This document shows positions 22,705-36,131 of a DNA stretch of 64,000 bases, piece after piece. The position numbers and the translations under genes are program-made. Source of the stretch: Glycine soja (Eukaryota; Streptophyta; Magnoliopsida; Fabales; Fabaceae); assembly GCF_004193775.1 (NCBI RefSeq), contig NC_041021.1:8686651-8750650 (forward strand), in the 5' to 3' direction. Under the pieces are notes generated by a model. That model made no database searches and was not told where the DNA came from. It saw only the letters and a program-made list of their open reading frames with translations. Position 1 is the first letter of the stretch; every line of letters starts with the position of its first letter.

Positions 22705-23754
22705 TGTTGGACATGTGGCCTCAATAACTTAAGAGGGGAGTGAATTAAGTTTCAAAATTTCCCACTAACAAACTTTTAACCCCCTTCTAAATGATAGACT
22801 CAGAATGCAGAAGAAGAAGCAACAATCAATTTATTAATGTTCTTTAAAACATGCAAGACAAAATTGATTGCAATAACATAAATGAGATAAGGGAAGAGAG
22901 AAATGCAAACTCGATTTATACTGGTTCGACCACTTCTCGTGCCTACGTCCAGTCCTCAAGCAACCCATTTGATATTTTCCACTATCTTTGTAAAAATCCT
23001 TTTTACAACTTCTGAACACCCAAGGAATCCCTTTCCCTTATGTTCAGGAAACTCACAATTCAAGAGACAACCAGTCTCTTGATTACAATTGACTTTCTGA
23101 GAAGAACAAAAAGATTTCTCTCCTTTAGAGTGGATAATACAATTTGAAGTTCCTGGATGAAATCTCAATAGATTTGCAAGTGTTTGCCCAAGAGTTGTTG
23201 AAAGAGTATTTGATAATGAAGTTCTCTTGGAATATCTCTCTCTTACTTTTTGAAATCAGACACACATATATATATTTATAGGCCCTTCATACCTTTTCAA
23301 AATGGTTTGAAGATATGTGTCTTTTCAAAAAGCTTTTTATGAATTTTTCCACTAGTAATCGATTACAGGTTTTTGGAAATCGATTACACAGTTATATTTT
23401 GAAGGGTCATGACTTTTGAATTTGAATTTTAAGAGTTCTGTTGCTGGTAATCGATTACAAACATCTAGTAATCGATTACAGGTTCAAAATTCAAATTCAA
23501 AACCCTTTTAAACAACTATTTTTCAAAATTGTCTTCTAGTAATCGATTACACTACCTGGTAATCGATTACCAGAGTCTTGGATGTCTTGGAAACACTTTG
23601 TTTTGAGGCAAGGCTTGATCTTGAGTTAATCTTGAAGCAAGGCTTTGTTTGTTAAAGCAACCTTGTATTAATCTTGAAGCAATGTTTATCCTTTGAAGCA
23701 ACCTTGTTTGATTCTTCTTTGGCATCATCAAAATCATGTATTCATATATTCACA
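22705..23754 (-). repeat. Complete 1,050-bp LTR of copia B
   Basis: It runs tgttggacatgtgg...tatattcaca. It holds several copies of the palindromic motif (g)taatcgattac(c) between 23,350 and 23,570, a motif I associate with legume LTRs. The segment tttatactggttcga...ctacgtccag resembles the LTR-like insert at 62.2 kb. Confidence 0.88.
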
Positions 23755-23759
23755 AGTCT

Positions 23760-25170
23760 TGCATGTCTCAAACATGATCTTAAAGTGGGATTGTAAAACT
23801 TTTACATGAGAAAACTTTAAATGTAACAAAAAAATTGTAACTAATTATCTTTAAGTCTAGCTTACCTTCATGCATCCTATATCCCCAAATGTGCATATGC
23901 CTAATGCTGGGGTTTTCCTGGCTCACACCTATAGGGGTTATTAGTGAATACTTTAATTGCTATCCTAAAAAGATATAAATTGTATTCTTTAATGTCTTTC
24001 CCCAAAACGACTTTGGTAGAGAAGAATCAAATTTCTTACCATATCTACACAAGTCTAGTTTCATCATTCTGCAACTTTTTTCATGCTAGGTTTGCCTAAC
24101 ATTATATGTTGTAGAACAATTTCACAATTATTGAAGAAAAACACATAGGGGACTCCAAATGTTGCACCTTATGTCATATCTACCATAGTATTCCTCTCAG
24201 TCACATTTGACAATTTTAATTTTCTTTCTTTTTCTTAGTTGAAGTTTAACTTCAGCTTTGAAAGACTAAATGTCTAGAGGTCAAAACTTCTCATAATTTA
24301 AATAAAGAGGAATCATCTATGAACATAATAAAATACATTTGTTTATTCCATGAATCCATAAGGAATAGAACACAAATATATGTATGTATTAGTTCTAAGA
24401 CATCATTAGTTTTTTCAGCACTAGAATTCCTTTTTGTTTGTTTATTTTCCTTTTATATACTCAATGTAGACTATAAGGTCCAACCAATATAAAGGATCCA
24501 AAATTTTCTATAACACAAGCATCCAAATTCTCTATTAAGACATATGACTTAAGCGTTTATGTTATAAAATGACGAAATTCTCATTTAATTTTAAGTGTTG
24601 TGTCACCTAAAATTGTTTGCAATAGGAAAACTTAAATATCCATAAAAGAACTCATAACTTGCAACGTTTGAATCATAAGAGAGACTAACTTTATTATTTC
24701 TAATTAAACAAGAATAACTGAATTTGTCTAAATTAGAAATAAAATTTGGTTTAATAAACAACTCAATATATGTCTCAACCAAATTCAAATGAAATTGAGT
24801 TTTTTTAAAAGCAACATAAAAGTTCTCATAACTTCAACTGCAACTTTATGTCATCACTCACATAGATGAATCTTTCATTATCACTTGGCAGATGACTTCA
24901 TATGTAGCATCGTATAGACATACTTATGTAAGTAGTAGAATAAAAATCTACTCACTAACATCTTTCGGTACAAAACTAAATTAACTGACTCCTACAAAAC
25001 TAAATTAATTGACTCCTATCATTTTTCACACACTAAATATTGTAAATGAGACTTCTTTTTTTATGTCTCATCCTACAAAAGCAACAAGGAAATTCCTTAT
25101 CTTGTTCCCTTGTTTCTTTTCTAGAAAAAAATTATGCAATATCCTCAACTCTCAACTGACTCCTTTCAAA
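23760..25170 (-). pseudogene. Copia A pol, proximal half
   Basis: Minus-strand translations in changing frames match integrase (NPSIRHMHIWGYRMHEGKLD; KFYNPTLRSC), pre-integrase (DKFSYSCLIRNNKVSLSYDS at 24603-24788), protease-linked sequence (TTYISMSI; PSDNERFIYVSDD) and a damaged zinc knuckle (CCFCRMRHKK near 25,090). This is the upstream half of the gene continued below 22,458. It is heavily decayed, more so than element B. Confidence 0.75.
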
Positions 25171-25313
25171 CTCTAAATTTTATACGTGCAGTTTTGAGAT
25201 TCAAATAATATGAGTATTTTAAACTGTAGTAGTAGCAACAACAACAATTAAAAGAAGAAAAAATAAACATACAATGCAAAAATAGTCTTTATGGTAAATT
25301 TCAAGACCAAAAT

Positions 25314-26160
25314 AAGATACCTAGCGCATTATTAATTCTCAATCTTTTGATTGAAAAAGACTAACCACAAGTGGTTCTCTGAACACATTGATCAAACATT
25401 GGTGATAAATCCTGTCAAATAACTGTTGTCTTTGGACACTTCATTGCTCACATAGAAAACTTATATGATGATTATTCCAGTCAAATAATAATTGTCTTTA
25501 AATATTTCATTATTCAGTCACACTATTTATAATCATCACATGTAATTATTCTGCCAAATTCGAGTACAATTCGCATGAATAATTTCATGTAACATCTATG
25601 TAAATTCAATCAAATCAACTTATGCATCAAAGGTTACTTTGACAACACGTTGTTTCAATCAATTTAACCAATAAATACAAGACAATTTAATATAATAAAT
25701 AAGAAGTCTTAAAATTACACAATTTTCACATATAATTTAGTTATATAAAAATACATATAACAAAACATGCAAATATTATACAGAATAGACTCATCACAAG
25801 ATACCTAACACATCATTAATTCCTAAATAAATTAATTTGTAATTGATACTCTGAACGCAATGATCACATATTGACAATAAATTCTGTCAAATAATAATCT
25901 TTCTTTGAACCGACTATTATTCACATAAAAATACCTTATAATTATCGCATATTTTATCATCACATGTATAAAATATTATTTGATCAAATTACATCTTTCT
26001 TTGGGCCGAACACAATTCGCACAAATAATTTTATACAAAAATCTATGTAATTTTAATCAAATTAATTTTCACAATACAGATTACTTTTACAATATATCAT
26101 ATGTCAATCAATTTAATTAAAAAAATCACTAGACATATAAATAAATGAGAAGAATCTATT
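25314..26160. repeat. Diverged tandem duplication, period about 485 bp
   Basis: Two copies start aagatacctagcgcattatt (25314) and aagatacctaacacatcatt (25798). They share, in order, ctctgaac, caatgatcac-like sequence, aaattctgtcaaataa, tttgggccgaacacaattcgc against ccaaattcgagtacaattcg, and ttaatcaaat. Identity looks like 65-75% by eye. No coding sequence is recognised. It might be the leader of copia A, which lies to its left, or unrelated. Confidence 0.7.
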
Positions 26161-27400
26161 AATGCTAAAAAAATGAAAAAGATCCCCTAAAATTTCAAGA
26201 CTATATGTATGTTCAACCAATTGTCGTTCTTAATCTTTGTTCCAGATAGTGATGTAACGGTGGATGCGGGCATCTCAGTTTGCTCAGTAAAAAAAAAAAG
26301 AAGCTATTACTGGCTGGCTTTTTTATAACCTCATTCTTTTGTTATTTATTTATTTAATATCTTTAATAATCTCTTATTTTTTTTGGATTTATGGATTTGC
26401 TCATTCATTGTTTTGTCCAGGTGATTGTGATTATTATTTTTATTGAGAAATAATTACAAGGACCATAATCAATGTCCTAAATATACCAAATTTTATGCAT
26501 AATTATATATTATATATTAATTATAAATAAATAAATAAAACTATGTGAGAGGATTTAAAAATGGTTACAAGAACCATAAATCCACAATTGATGTCATATA
26601 CAGACATTACGGTAATTATAAATGTTCGGATTTGAAGTCAAAATTATTTTTGACGGGGTTTCAGTAAAAAATATATAGTTAAAAAAGTCATTTTGTTAAA
26701 ATATTTTATTTTTTATAACTGATAACTCTTGATTTAAATTATTTGAAATATTATTTTATAATAATTATTTAAATTACTACTTTACCTAACACATAATTGT
26801 TTTTTATTTTTCTCATTTATTGTATTTTAAGCATCATAATCTACTTAGATTTATAATGAACTATACATTCTATATTGAAGAACAATAATTAATAATTACA
26901 AATATTATACTTTAATCATAAATAATTCCTAATTTAAATTTGTAAAAATATTTACATTTTTACTTAAAATTTATATAAATATTCATGAATGATATTTAAC
27001 TGTGAATGGCACGAGTCAAACATTCTAGATTGGAATATTGAAATTTTGAGTCACGCAAATGAAGAGAAAATTTTACAATCCTGAAATATTAGGGGTCTCA
27101 TTTGAAAAAATTAAACTCGATTATTAATTGAGTATTTAGGATATCAATTATGATAGAAATATTTATTTTAAAGATATAATTAACCGAGTAGAATTGCTAA
27201 CAAGACTAAATATTAACTACGTTAAACAAAAATGGAAGTTTTATAACAAAATATAATAATATATAAATTATAAAGATTCCTTTGCATAAATATAATGATA
27301 AATATATGCGTCATGTGAGAATTGTAGCTATATAATATAAATTAATATTTATCTTTGTTGAATTAAATTGATACTTTTATTACTTTAACGTAAATAACAT

Positions 27401-27986
27401 GGTTATCAAACTCTTGAGTTAATTTGTTAACTCTTGTAAGTTTATGCGTTCACTTGTCTTCTATGAGTTGACTCTCGAGTAAATTCTTTTTTTAGTAGAC
27501 TCTAGGCAAACTCTAAGTAAACTCAATATACTCTCGAGTTTACCACCGAGTCAATGAGTTAGCAAGTTAAAAAAATTAGATCAAAATATAAGTTTTTTTT
27601 TTATATTGTTTTCTATGTGTTTAGCATTCAACATACCTTGATTTAGTGTGTTATTCTCAACTACAAAATTCTCACATTTAATAGTATCAAACTCTTATTC
27701 TCTAATAATATCAAACTCTCAAGAATGATCTACACTACTATAACGTCTATAAGTTATTATCTAGTGGTAATGTATTATTAGTAGACTTGGTTATTTAAAT
27801 AGTCTGAACTTTATGATTTACTACTTTGTTTTATTATATTATTGAAATGTTTAATTAATATATTATTTAGAGATATTTTGTTATTATTTTTATATGAAAT
27901 AGACTCTTACGAGTATACGAGTTGAGTCCACAAGTCGAGTCTATAGAACTCTTACGAGTTTGCGTAAACTCTTGAGTTTGATAACC
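27401..27986. mobile_element. MITE-like element with ggttatcaaactc ends
   Basis: The left end ggttatcaaactcttgag and the right end ttgagtttgataacc are inverted repeats (two changes inside the first 18 bases). Both halves also hold many short actc(g/t)(t/c)gagt palindromes, for example ctctcgagt and ctcttacgagt. Length is 586 bp with no coding capacity. No clear target duplication was found, so the family is left open. Confidence 0.6.
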
Positions 27987-29866
27987 TTAGTAACTAATAT
28001 TGACATTTTTGCTGTCAAAAATTAATAAAATGATAAATTTGGTCTAAAATAGATATTAGTAGAGGACTAGTTAATAAAAAGTAAACACATAATTAATTAA
28101 AATCGATAAATTTTTAAATATAAGGGACCAAACTTAGCAACATTATGCCTAAATTAAAACATTTTTATTACTTAATTTTGGAATCTTTTAATTGATTTTT
28201 CTATAATTAATTAAGTGTAATGTTTAAATTTAACAGTAGTCTATTGGTCCCAAAAAAATAACATTGTGTCATAATTGATAATTTAATTTATTGTGTTAAT
28301 ATTTTAATTTTAATAATCTACCTCTTATTTATAGCTGATATAAGTATTTGTTTTTTAAAAAATTTAATAAGTTTTATTTAATAATTAATTATTATTCAAT
28401 TTTAAATTATGTTAATTTATTTTTGGACCACATTTTCATAACTAAGTAACTCTCAAACTAATACCGATATCAAATTATATTATAAATAATTGAACAAAGT
28501 CTTATTCTTCAATGTCTCACAAAATAAAATAAAAGAAACATAAATATGTGTAAACAAAAACTACTAACCAACATAAGAAAAAAAAATAGAGAACATCAAT
28601 TTTTTCTTTTTGTGATCTTGGCATGTAACCTAAGTTATTTTTGTGAGTAAAAATCATATAAACATAATTATGAGTTTAATAAACATCTATAAAATAATTT
28701 TATACCGTCATTTAATCATAAATTATTGTTGATATTATTTTTGAAGTAATTATAATAAAAATCAATAGTCTTACCATAAAAAAATCCTAATTTTATTAGT
28801 CTACTACATATATAATAAACTATATATCTATAATGACCAACAATTATTAATAATCAAAATATTATACTTTAAGATCTATGGTTAGAATAAATTAAAAACA
28901 ATAATTTATTTTCAAATTATTATTATTATTATAAATTAAAAATATTTATAAATTTACTTTTTTTTATAAATATATTCATAAATAATGTTTACACATGCAT
29001 GGCACGGATAGTATATTCTAGTAATCTACTAATCTATCTATGATAATACATATAAAAATGTTTTTTTAAAAAAATATTTACACGTGTCATTCTAAAGAAT
29101 TTTAAGCAATAAATGGATTTTAGATTTTTTTAAAAAGTTAAACATGACATTTTAATAATAGAATAAAATATTTTGATTAAAATGTTCACTTAATAAAACA
29201 TCTAATTAAATTTATACATTATGATATGTTTTTTTTAATACATTATGATATGCTTTAAAAAATAATTCATTATTATAAATTGACATGGGCACGTAATGAA
29301 GAGAGTATAGAAAATATGGAGATTGGTTCAATTTCTCATTCATTAATTCCTCTTTATTAGTAATCTGGCACAGATAATAGATTTATAAATCATTGGTGAT
29401 TTATTTAATTAATTAACTAAAAATATATTTAATCATTATATTTAGCGTGATTATAAAATAAAATAATTATTAAATTGATTGAATAAGTTAATTATTATAA
29501 TGAAACACAGGTAATGATGTGTATTATTTCATTTTTATTATATAAGTTTTTTTTTTATCATCATGACATTGAACTAAAGTATTTATTATATTATTTTTTT
29601 ATTTTTAAATCCAAAATTTTATTTAGAAAAATCGAACTCAAGATCACTCAACCAACAAATTATTGGTAGTATATTAGTTAATTGATATTTAATGATATAT
29701 GAAATATTAATTTCTTAAATGATGAATATTTAAATTTTAAAGAAATAGGAAAAATGTCATTACAAAATCAAAGAAAATAAAATTTCATATTATAATATTA
29801 TATATATATATGAAATATTAATAATAAATTTAACTGTTATTTTTTTATTTTCTCCCAAATTTTATT

Positions 29867-29868
<2 letters not shown>

Positions 29869-29919
<51 letters not shown>

Positions 29920-29920
29920 T
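29869..29920. repeat. (AAT)n microsatellite
   Basis: About 17 perfect aat units. Likely length-variable. Confidence 0.97.
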
Positions 29921-32900
29921 AATGGGATCTTTAACCACACTATATTGCACAATAGGGTATTAATATTTTTTAGAAAAATATACTTTATGATACATGATTG
30001 ATATCTAACACAAAATTCTTATTATTTTTAGTTCATAATTTTTAATTAATTTTTTTAAAAATTCATATATATTAAAAATTCAGAATATTTTACAAGATAA
30101 TTTTTTATAATAAATCAATCTATAAGTCATGAATGACATGTCTCACTTTTAGGTTTTAATTTAAAAATATATAATTAAAAATCATTTCATAAAAATATTT
30201 TGTTTTAATTTTTTATTATTGTAACGAGGAACTCTTGTTTTAGATTGATTAAAATATGATTTAATTATTTAAATCACTATCTACTTAAAATATAATTAAT
30301 TTTTATTTCTTTGTATTTTTAAAATCATAGTCTATCACATATATAATTAACTGCATATTTATAAACAACAATTAATAGTTAAAAATGCTATACTTTACAA
30401 ACATGGTTAAAATAATCGGAAAAAAAAATTAAATTATAAATAATTTCTAATCAAAATTTATATATTTAAAATATCTACCCGTGCATCAAAATCATCAATC
30501 AGATTTTTTATAATTCCTTAATTCTTACACGTCACCTCACAAACACATTTATATCAATATTAAAACAGTGTAATTGTCAGCATTAAAAACTTCAATCAGA
30601 AAAAAAAATCTTATCTTTATTAAGTATATTTCCGATTATTATCATGATTGCAAGAATAAAGATATGAATTAAATTTAGAATATGAAATATATTTATTAAT
30701 TATTTGATAATAATATTTGTATAACTCAATTTCAAAATTGATCTTATTAATTCATATAATAATTATCAAAATTAGACATAAGAATCAATTTAGTTATATT
30801 TTTGTTATTTGATATTTTAAAATTTTGATTTATGAAATAATAATATAACCCTTTGATTGATTTGGGGTAAATTATTTTTTGAATAAGTAATAGTATAGAA
30901 ATATAAATATCTTTATTTGGGGTAAAAACCATATTTTGAAATCATTTTCGGATAATATTGAATGATAATTCAATATATCAGTTATCCTTATATACCAATT
31001 TTATTTTAATTTCACCGACAATTAGTGGAATTATATCCTAATATTTCGGGTCAGTTAGTTTTATTGTTTGAACGTGTAAAAAAGTGATTTAAAATTTTGA
31101 GTCATATAATACGATTGTGATGACACTATGAGGACAAAGGGTATATCATTATTGGTTAAGAGACTAAGAGAGTGAATGAATGTTGTAAAATTTTGATAAA
31201 GTGTTTAATTTTTTGGGACTAATTGAGTTTGAATATTTAGAATTATTTTATATTTTATAAAAATTAAATTCTTTAGAATAATTTTTTTTAAAATTTTATA
31301 AGTATATAATGACTAAATACATTTAAAAGAGATTAAATTATAGTAATATTTGACTAATAAAATTAATGATTGTAATATTAATATAATATTTTTATTTTAG
31401 ATAGAAATAAAATATTATATTAGTATAAAAAAGTATAAACAAAATTAAGATAAGAATAAAAATAATATCTTAAAAAAAATCATGAGTGATATAATTTAAT
31501 GAATTATATAAGTTAAAAATTAATGTATTTTATATTTAATAATTAATTTATATATAATAATAAATTTAAATATATGATTTGAGTTGAATAAGATTAAACT
31601 CATATATAATTAAATCTTAATTGAATTGGATACATACTATTCAAACATTTAAAAAATTCAAATCAATCTATTTGGATTCCATTGGGTTAACCTCAGATTA
31701 GATCAAAGTCAATCCATAATATAAATAACAAGTATCTTGATATAATACTTTATGTCATTCTTATTATATAAATATTATTCAGCCCACATGGAGTGAAGAT
31801 AGGATCATTTTTATATAGTTAAAGGATTATTGTTTTTATGTTTTTATTTATGAAAAAATATATTTTATAATTTATATAAGCATATATAATCATAAAAATA
31901 AAGAATTTTGGTGTTTTTTTACATAATATTTAACTTTTCTTGAAATACAATATAATGATATGCTTAATATTAAATAAAAATATGTGATTATTTATGTTAA
32001 ATAATGATAAATTATATGATTAATTATTACTTATTAAAATTAGTTATGATTTAATTAAATAAATTGGTTTTTACTTAGAAATCCTATAAAATCAATGATA
32101 GTTAGAATTCATATGATATTATTTTAAATAACTTTAAAAATAAATATTCCATTGATTAATATTTAAATTACCTGGTTAAATTTTCATACTAAATATAAAG
32201 AATCATTGTGTTTAGTACATGGTATTTAATTTTTCTTAAAATATTTTATATAATAATATTCTTAATACTATATAAATATATGCTAGTATATATATTAAAT
32301 GGACGATAAAATATATAATTACTTATTAATCATTAGAATATATATAATTTAATTATCTAAGTTTATTTTTACTTAAAAATCATATTTTTTTTATAATTTC
32401 ACAAATAAATTTGAGATTATATATGTTAAATGGATGATAAATTATTTTATTACTTATCATTTATTAAATTAATTATAATTTAAGTAAATAAATTTATTTT
32501 TACTTAGAAATCCTATAAAATTATTTTTAAAAATCATATAAATTATTTTAATAATTTGAAATATAATTATTTTAAATAGTTTTAAAAAAATATTCTATTT
32601 ATTAATATTTAAATTTGGGATTCAATTTTTGATACTAAAAATAAAGAATCATTGTGTTTGTGTACATGATATTTAATTTTTAAAATTATTTTATATTGTA
32701 ATATGCTTAATATTATATTAAAGTAAGTTATTATCTGTATTAAATGGAAAATAAATTATACAATTACTTTTTTCAGATAAGATTATATAATTAATTATTA
32801 CTCATTAAAAATAATTATAATTTAAATTAGCTAAACTTATTTTCACTTAGAAATAATATGAAAATTACTTAAATAAAATGATATTTCAACTCTATGTTGA

Positions 32901-33299
32901 ATAATTTCATATAAAAAAATTTGTTGACTAATATTTATATGATAATGTTAAATATTTATATAAATACATTAAGTTTATTTTAAATATATTTTTATTAAAA
33001 AATAGTTTTAAATTGCTTCTTTAATAATATCATGAATTAGATATTTTTAAATTCTTTATTTTAAATTGTTGGACATGCTCGAGTCATGTAGAACAACTAT
33101 AAATAATGATGTTCTCTTTTTTATTATTTAACGTAATTGCATATTCAAAACTTTAAAACATTTTTTAAATTCTTTATGCATTTATAAAAATACCTCAACA
33201 ATATTTTCATATTTACATGTTAGAGTGTAAGTTTTACTTGAAAATATAATTATGTTTCATGACATTAAAAACTTTCAATTTAATATTTTTACAATGCAT

Positions 33300-34230
33300 G
33301 TGTGTGTGCATGTGTTGTAGGTGATGGTTTTTCAATGGAAATGATGTGACACTTGTGATTTGTTATTAGACAAAGTTATGTTTTGATATAATAGATAATT
33401 TATGTTTCTTTATTTGTATGCTATGTTAGCATATAATCATGTCTCATAAACAGAATTCAAGTGGTTGTTATAAAACTTTTTATTTGGTATTATTGAGTTT
33501 TGATGAACGAGCCAATTTTGAGTTTTAAGAATGAGTCTTTTGTCTTGATTGAATGATTTATTCATATTTATACCATAAACTAAGATTTAAAATTTCTTAC
33601 ATGGTAGTGAATGAGTAGAATGGTTATGGTAATTGCCTACCCAATAGTCACCTATCTAGTTATGACTTAAGCTTAAGAGAAAGGACCATATAACCATGTT
33701 GAGGGCAAGCCTAACCCAAAACCCAATAGAGGGTTGGATCTTTGTAAATTGAAAGAAAACGAAAGCTTTGTAGCAACCTTGAGACTGGACTCTTACGAGA
33801 TGGCGGTTATCAAACTGGTCTAAGCATGAAATGAGAACCCTTTTAGAAAATAGGAAATAGTTTTACCTTTTAAGGTCAAGCCTAGCTCAAAAGCCTCTAG
33901 TAAGATGAATCTAAGTAAGGTAAGAGAAGTGAAACAATTAGAAAGCTTTAGAGAGATTTCAAGAATAGGATTTTCTTGAGTTATCAAAAGATAGAACACC
34001 TAAGAGTATAGATAAGGAAAAAATAACCAAGGATAAGAACATGAGAAGCGAAACTTGTTGATGGAGAAATAGTTACGAAGAAGTTTACTTAATGATTTAG
34101 AGAAATGCAATGGTTCAATCCATAAAAAGAGTAGAATTCTAAGTTTGAATGTCACCTTTGATGAACCAAAAGTTGGAACTTAATAAACTTTGAATGTGGT
34201 ATTTTCTAACTCTCATTTTTATTTATATTA
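33300..34230. repeat. Less AT-rich island with an old duplication
   Basis: No gene is recognised, but composition is more balanced than its surroundings. Within it, 33,700-33,815 and 33,868-33,990 are diverged copies: ggcaagcctaacccaaaa against ggtcaagcctagctcaaaa, gttggatct against gatgaatct, gaaagcttt in both, and gagttatcaaa against ggttatcaaa. It may be the remnant of an LTR. Confidence 0.45.
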
Positions 34231-34239
34231 TAATTTTAA

Positions 34240-34745
34240 TTAAAGAAGGAAATTAATTTTTAAAAAATAAGAATTAATCCGAATCCTAAGCAAATAAAGA
34301 AACAAGCCACAACATATTAAGCAACCGAAGAAAATATTAAAAAAATATAGACACTAAGAAATAATCGTAATTAAATGAAGAAAATATTTAAAAATATAGA
34401 CACTAAGAAATAATACTAATTAAATGAAGAAAATATTATAAAAATACAGAAATTAAAACATAATCCTGAAGAATAAGGAAATTATTTTTTTATTATTTTT
34501 GTAAAATATAAAAATAAGAATTAATCCTAAGTAATTAATAAAGAAGCAATCACTAAAATTTAAAAACAAAAGAGACAATTCTAGGTAAGTGAAGAAAATA
34601 TTAAAAAAAATATAGACACTAAGAAATAATCTTAACTAAATGAAGAAAATAAATACGGAAACTAAAATATAATCCTAAGAGAATAAGGGAAAAAATCACG
34701 AACTATTAAAAATAAATAAACTAATGAAAAAAATCTTACGAGATA
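34240..34745. repeat. Minisatellite with two-level repeat
   Basis: A unit of about 50 bp (gaagaaaatatt, then atatagacactaagaaataa, then taattaaat) recurs from about 34,327, 34,377, 34,425, 34,588 and 34,645. The group is itself repeated about 250 bp apart together with ataagaattaatcc.taag and caaataaagaaacaagcca-like sequence. No coding function is evident. Confidence 0.75.
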
Positions 34746-36065
34746 ATTTTTTTCATATTTTAAGAACGGTTTTCCAAGTGTTGCACATGTTAGAAAAAAG
34801 ATTTTGATCATTATAGTTTTTAAATATTTCGTTTTTAGTTTTTTTTTTCTATATTAGTTCTTATATTTTCATTTATTTGAGTTTTATTTTGTGTGTAAAA
34901 ATTAACTAATTTTGATGTTATAATATATATAAATTCGAATTATGAACGTGAGAAAACACTTATTATATTTTTTCTTTCTCTTCCGATACGTAGTTGTATA
35001 ACTTTTAAACATTTATTTTGTATATTTTTAGAATTCTTTAAATTATAAATTATTTTCAAATTTCTTTGATGTTATGATTACTTTATTTGATCGAATCTCA
35101 ATTTTAACTATATTTGATTATTTTTTTTAATAATTTTTAATAATTTTCTATGCAGTAAAAATTAATTTTTTAATTAAAAGTTCTTTTTTTTTACTGGGAA
35201 ATTTCCTTTTTTAAGCTTATTAAAATTTTATTTTTCTTCTTAACTTTTAGTTACTTATATTTCAATTTTTTTAAAAATTTAAGATTTTTTCTACTAAATA
35301 TGAGATTCTCTGTGTCTATAGTCATCATTATAGGATGTTGAGTGTGAGGTGATTATTAACTAATTATGGAACTAAATAGTTTGTTTACATACCATTAATC
35401 AATGTTTTTTATTAATAAATATTAATTTGTTAATTATTTGTTTTTTTTAGCGGCAAATCAAATACTTGACCTTTCTCTCCCTCCTTTATTTATTTACCAT
35501 CAAAAAAATTTTATAACTCCATTAATCAATAATTATTCAACCATTTTTATAATTAATTTAATCATTTTAAAGTAATATAATTAATCATTTTTTTTAAAAA
35601 ATAATATCACTAGGAGAAATTATATTTATATAATAAATTGGACAACAAAATACACAAATAAGAGAGAAAAAGAAAAAAGAAAAAAAATTAATTTTAAATT
35701 TAAAATATAATAAATAATAAGATGAAAGAAAGAATATTATTTTTGCTGATTTAAAAAAATGTATAAATTATTATCCCTTCTGTAGTTCTCTATAACTACT
35801 CACTCATTTAACAGTGCTGCGTAAGGTGCAAGTTAGAATTCACTTTTGACATGCAACCCTTCACTTACGGCAGAAAGTCTGCTGCTGCTGCTGACAATTA
35901 GTGTATGGCGACACATGGTCCCTCATTTTGTGCCTTTTGAATGTGACAAAAGAGTGGCATCTCGAAAAAGTCCTTTATCAATTATGAAAAAATATGTTGT
36001 TTTCTTGCTTCTCTTATCTCTTGGCCATTGATTACTTATCAACTAAGTTTGATAGACAGGCTTGA

Positions 36066-36067
<2 letters not shown>
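34746..36067. other. AT-rich spacer, nothing certain
   Basis: No gene is seen. A more balanced patch at 35,800-36,040 contains a 61-codon open frame (MTCNPSLTAESLLLLLT...) with a short (ctg)n run; it has no recognisable domain or splice signals. Confidence 0.4.

Positions 36068-36129
<62 letters not shown>
36068..36129. repeat. (TA)n microsatellite
   Basis: About 31 uninterrupted ta units. Confidence 0.97.

Positions 36130-36131
<2 letters not shown>

Larger units (their letters stand above)
22459..23759 (-). mobile_element. Nested copia B deletion derivative with target duplication
   Basis: Element B occupies 22464-23754, flanked on both sides by agtct (22459-22463 and 23755-23759). In plus order it has 10 bp of the left LTR (tgttggacat), the first about 63 codons of gag, the primer-binding site, and one complete 1,050-bp LTR. 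Everything between the start of one LTR and gag has been removed. It lies within the integrase C-terminal coding region of element A, whose frame can be followed across both sides. Confidence 0.88.
26161..33299. other. Seven kb of very AT-rich DNA, no gene
   Basis: Short open frames here (61 codons at most) have no protein character. Recognised contents are the MITE candidate at 27401-27986 and the (aat)n at 29869-29920, listed separately. Elsewhere it is A/T runs and degenerate AT repeats, with related AT-rich stretches around 31.9-32.9 kb (aaataaagaatcattgtgtt at about 32,195 and 32,640) suggesting old local duplication. Confidence 0.6.

Noticed and set aside
27730..27745. cactactataac as a CACTA terminus
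   Set aside because: It lies inside a different MITE candidate and lacks subterminal repeats.
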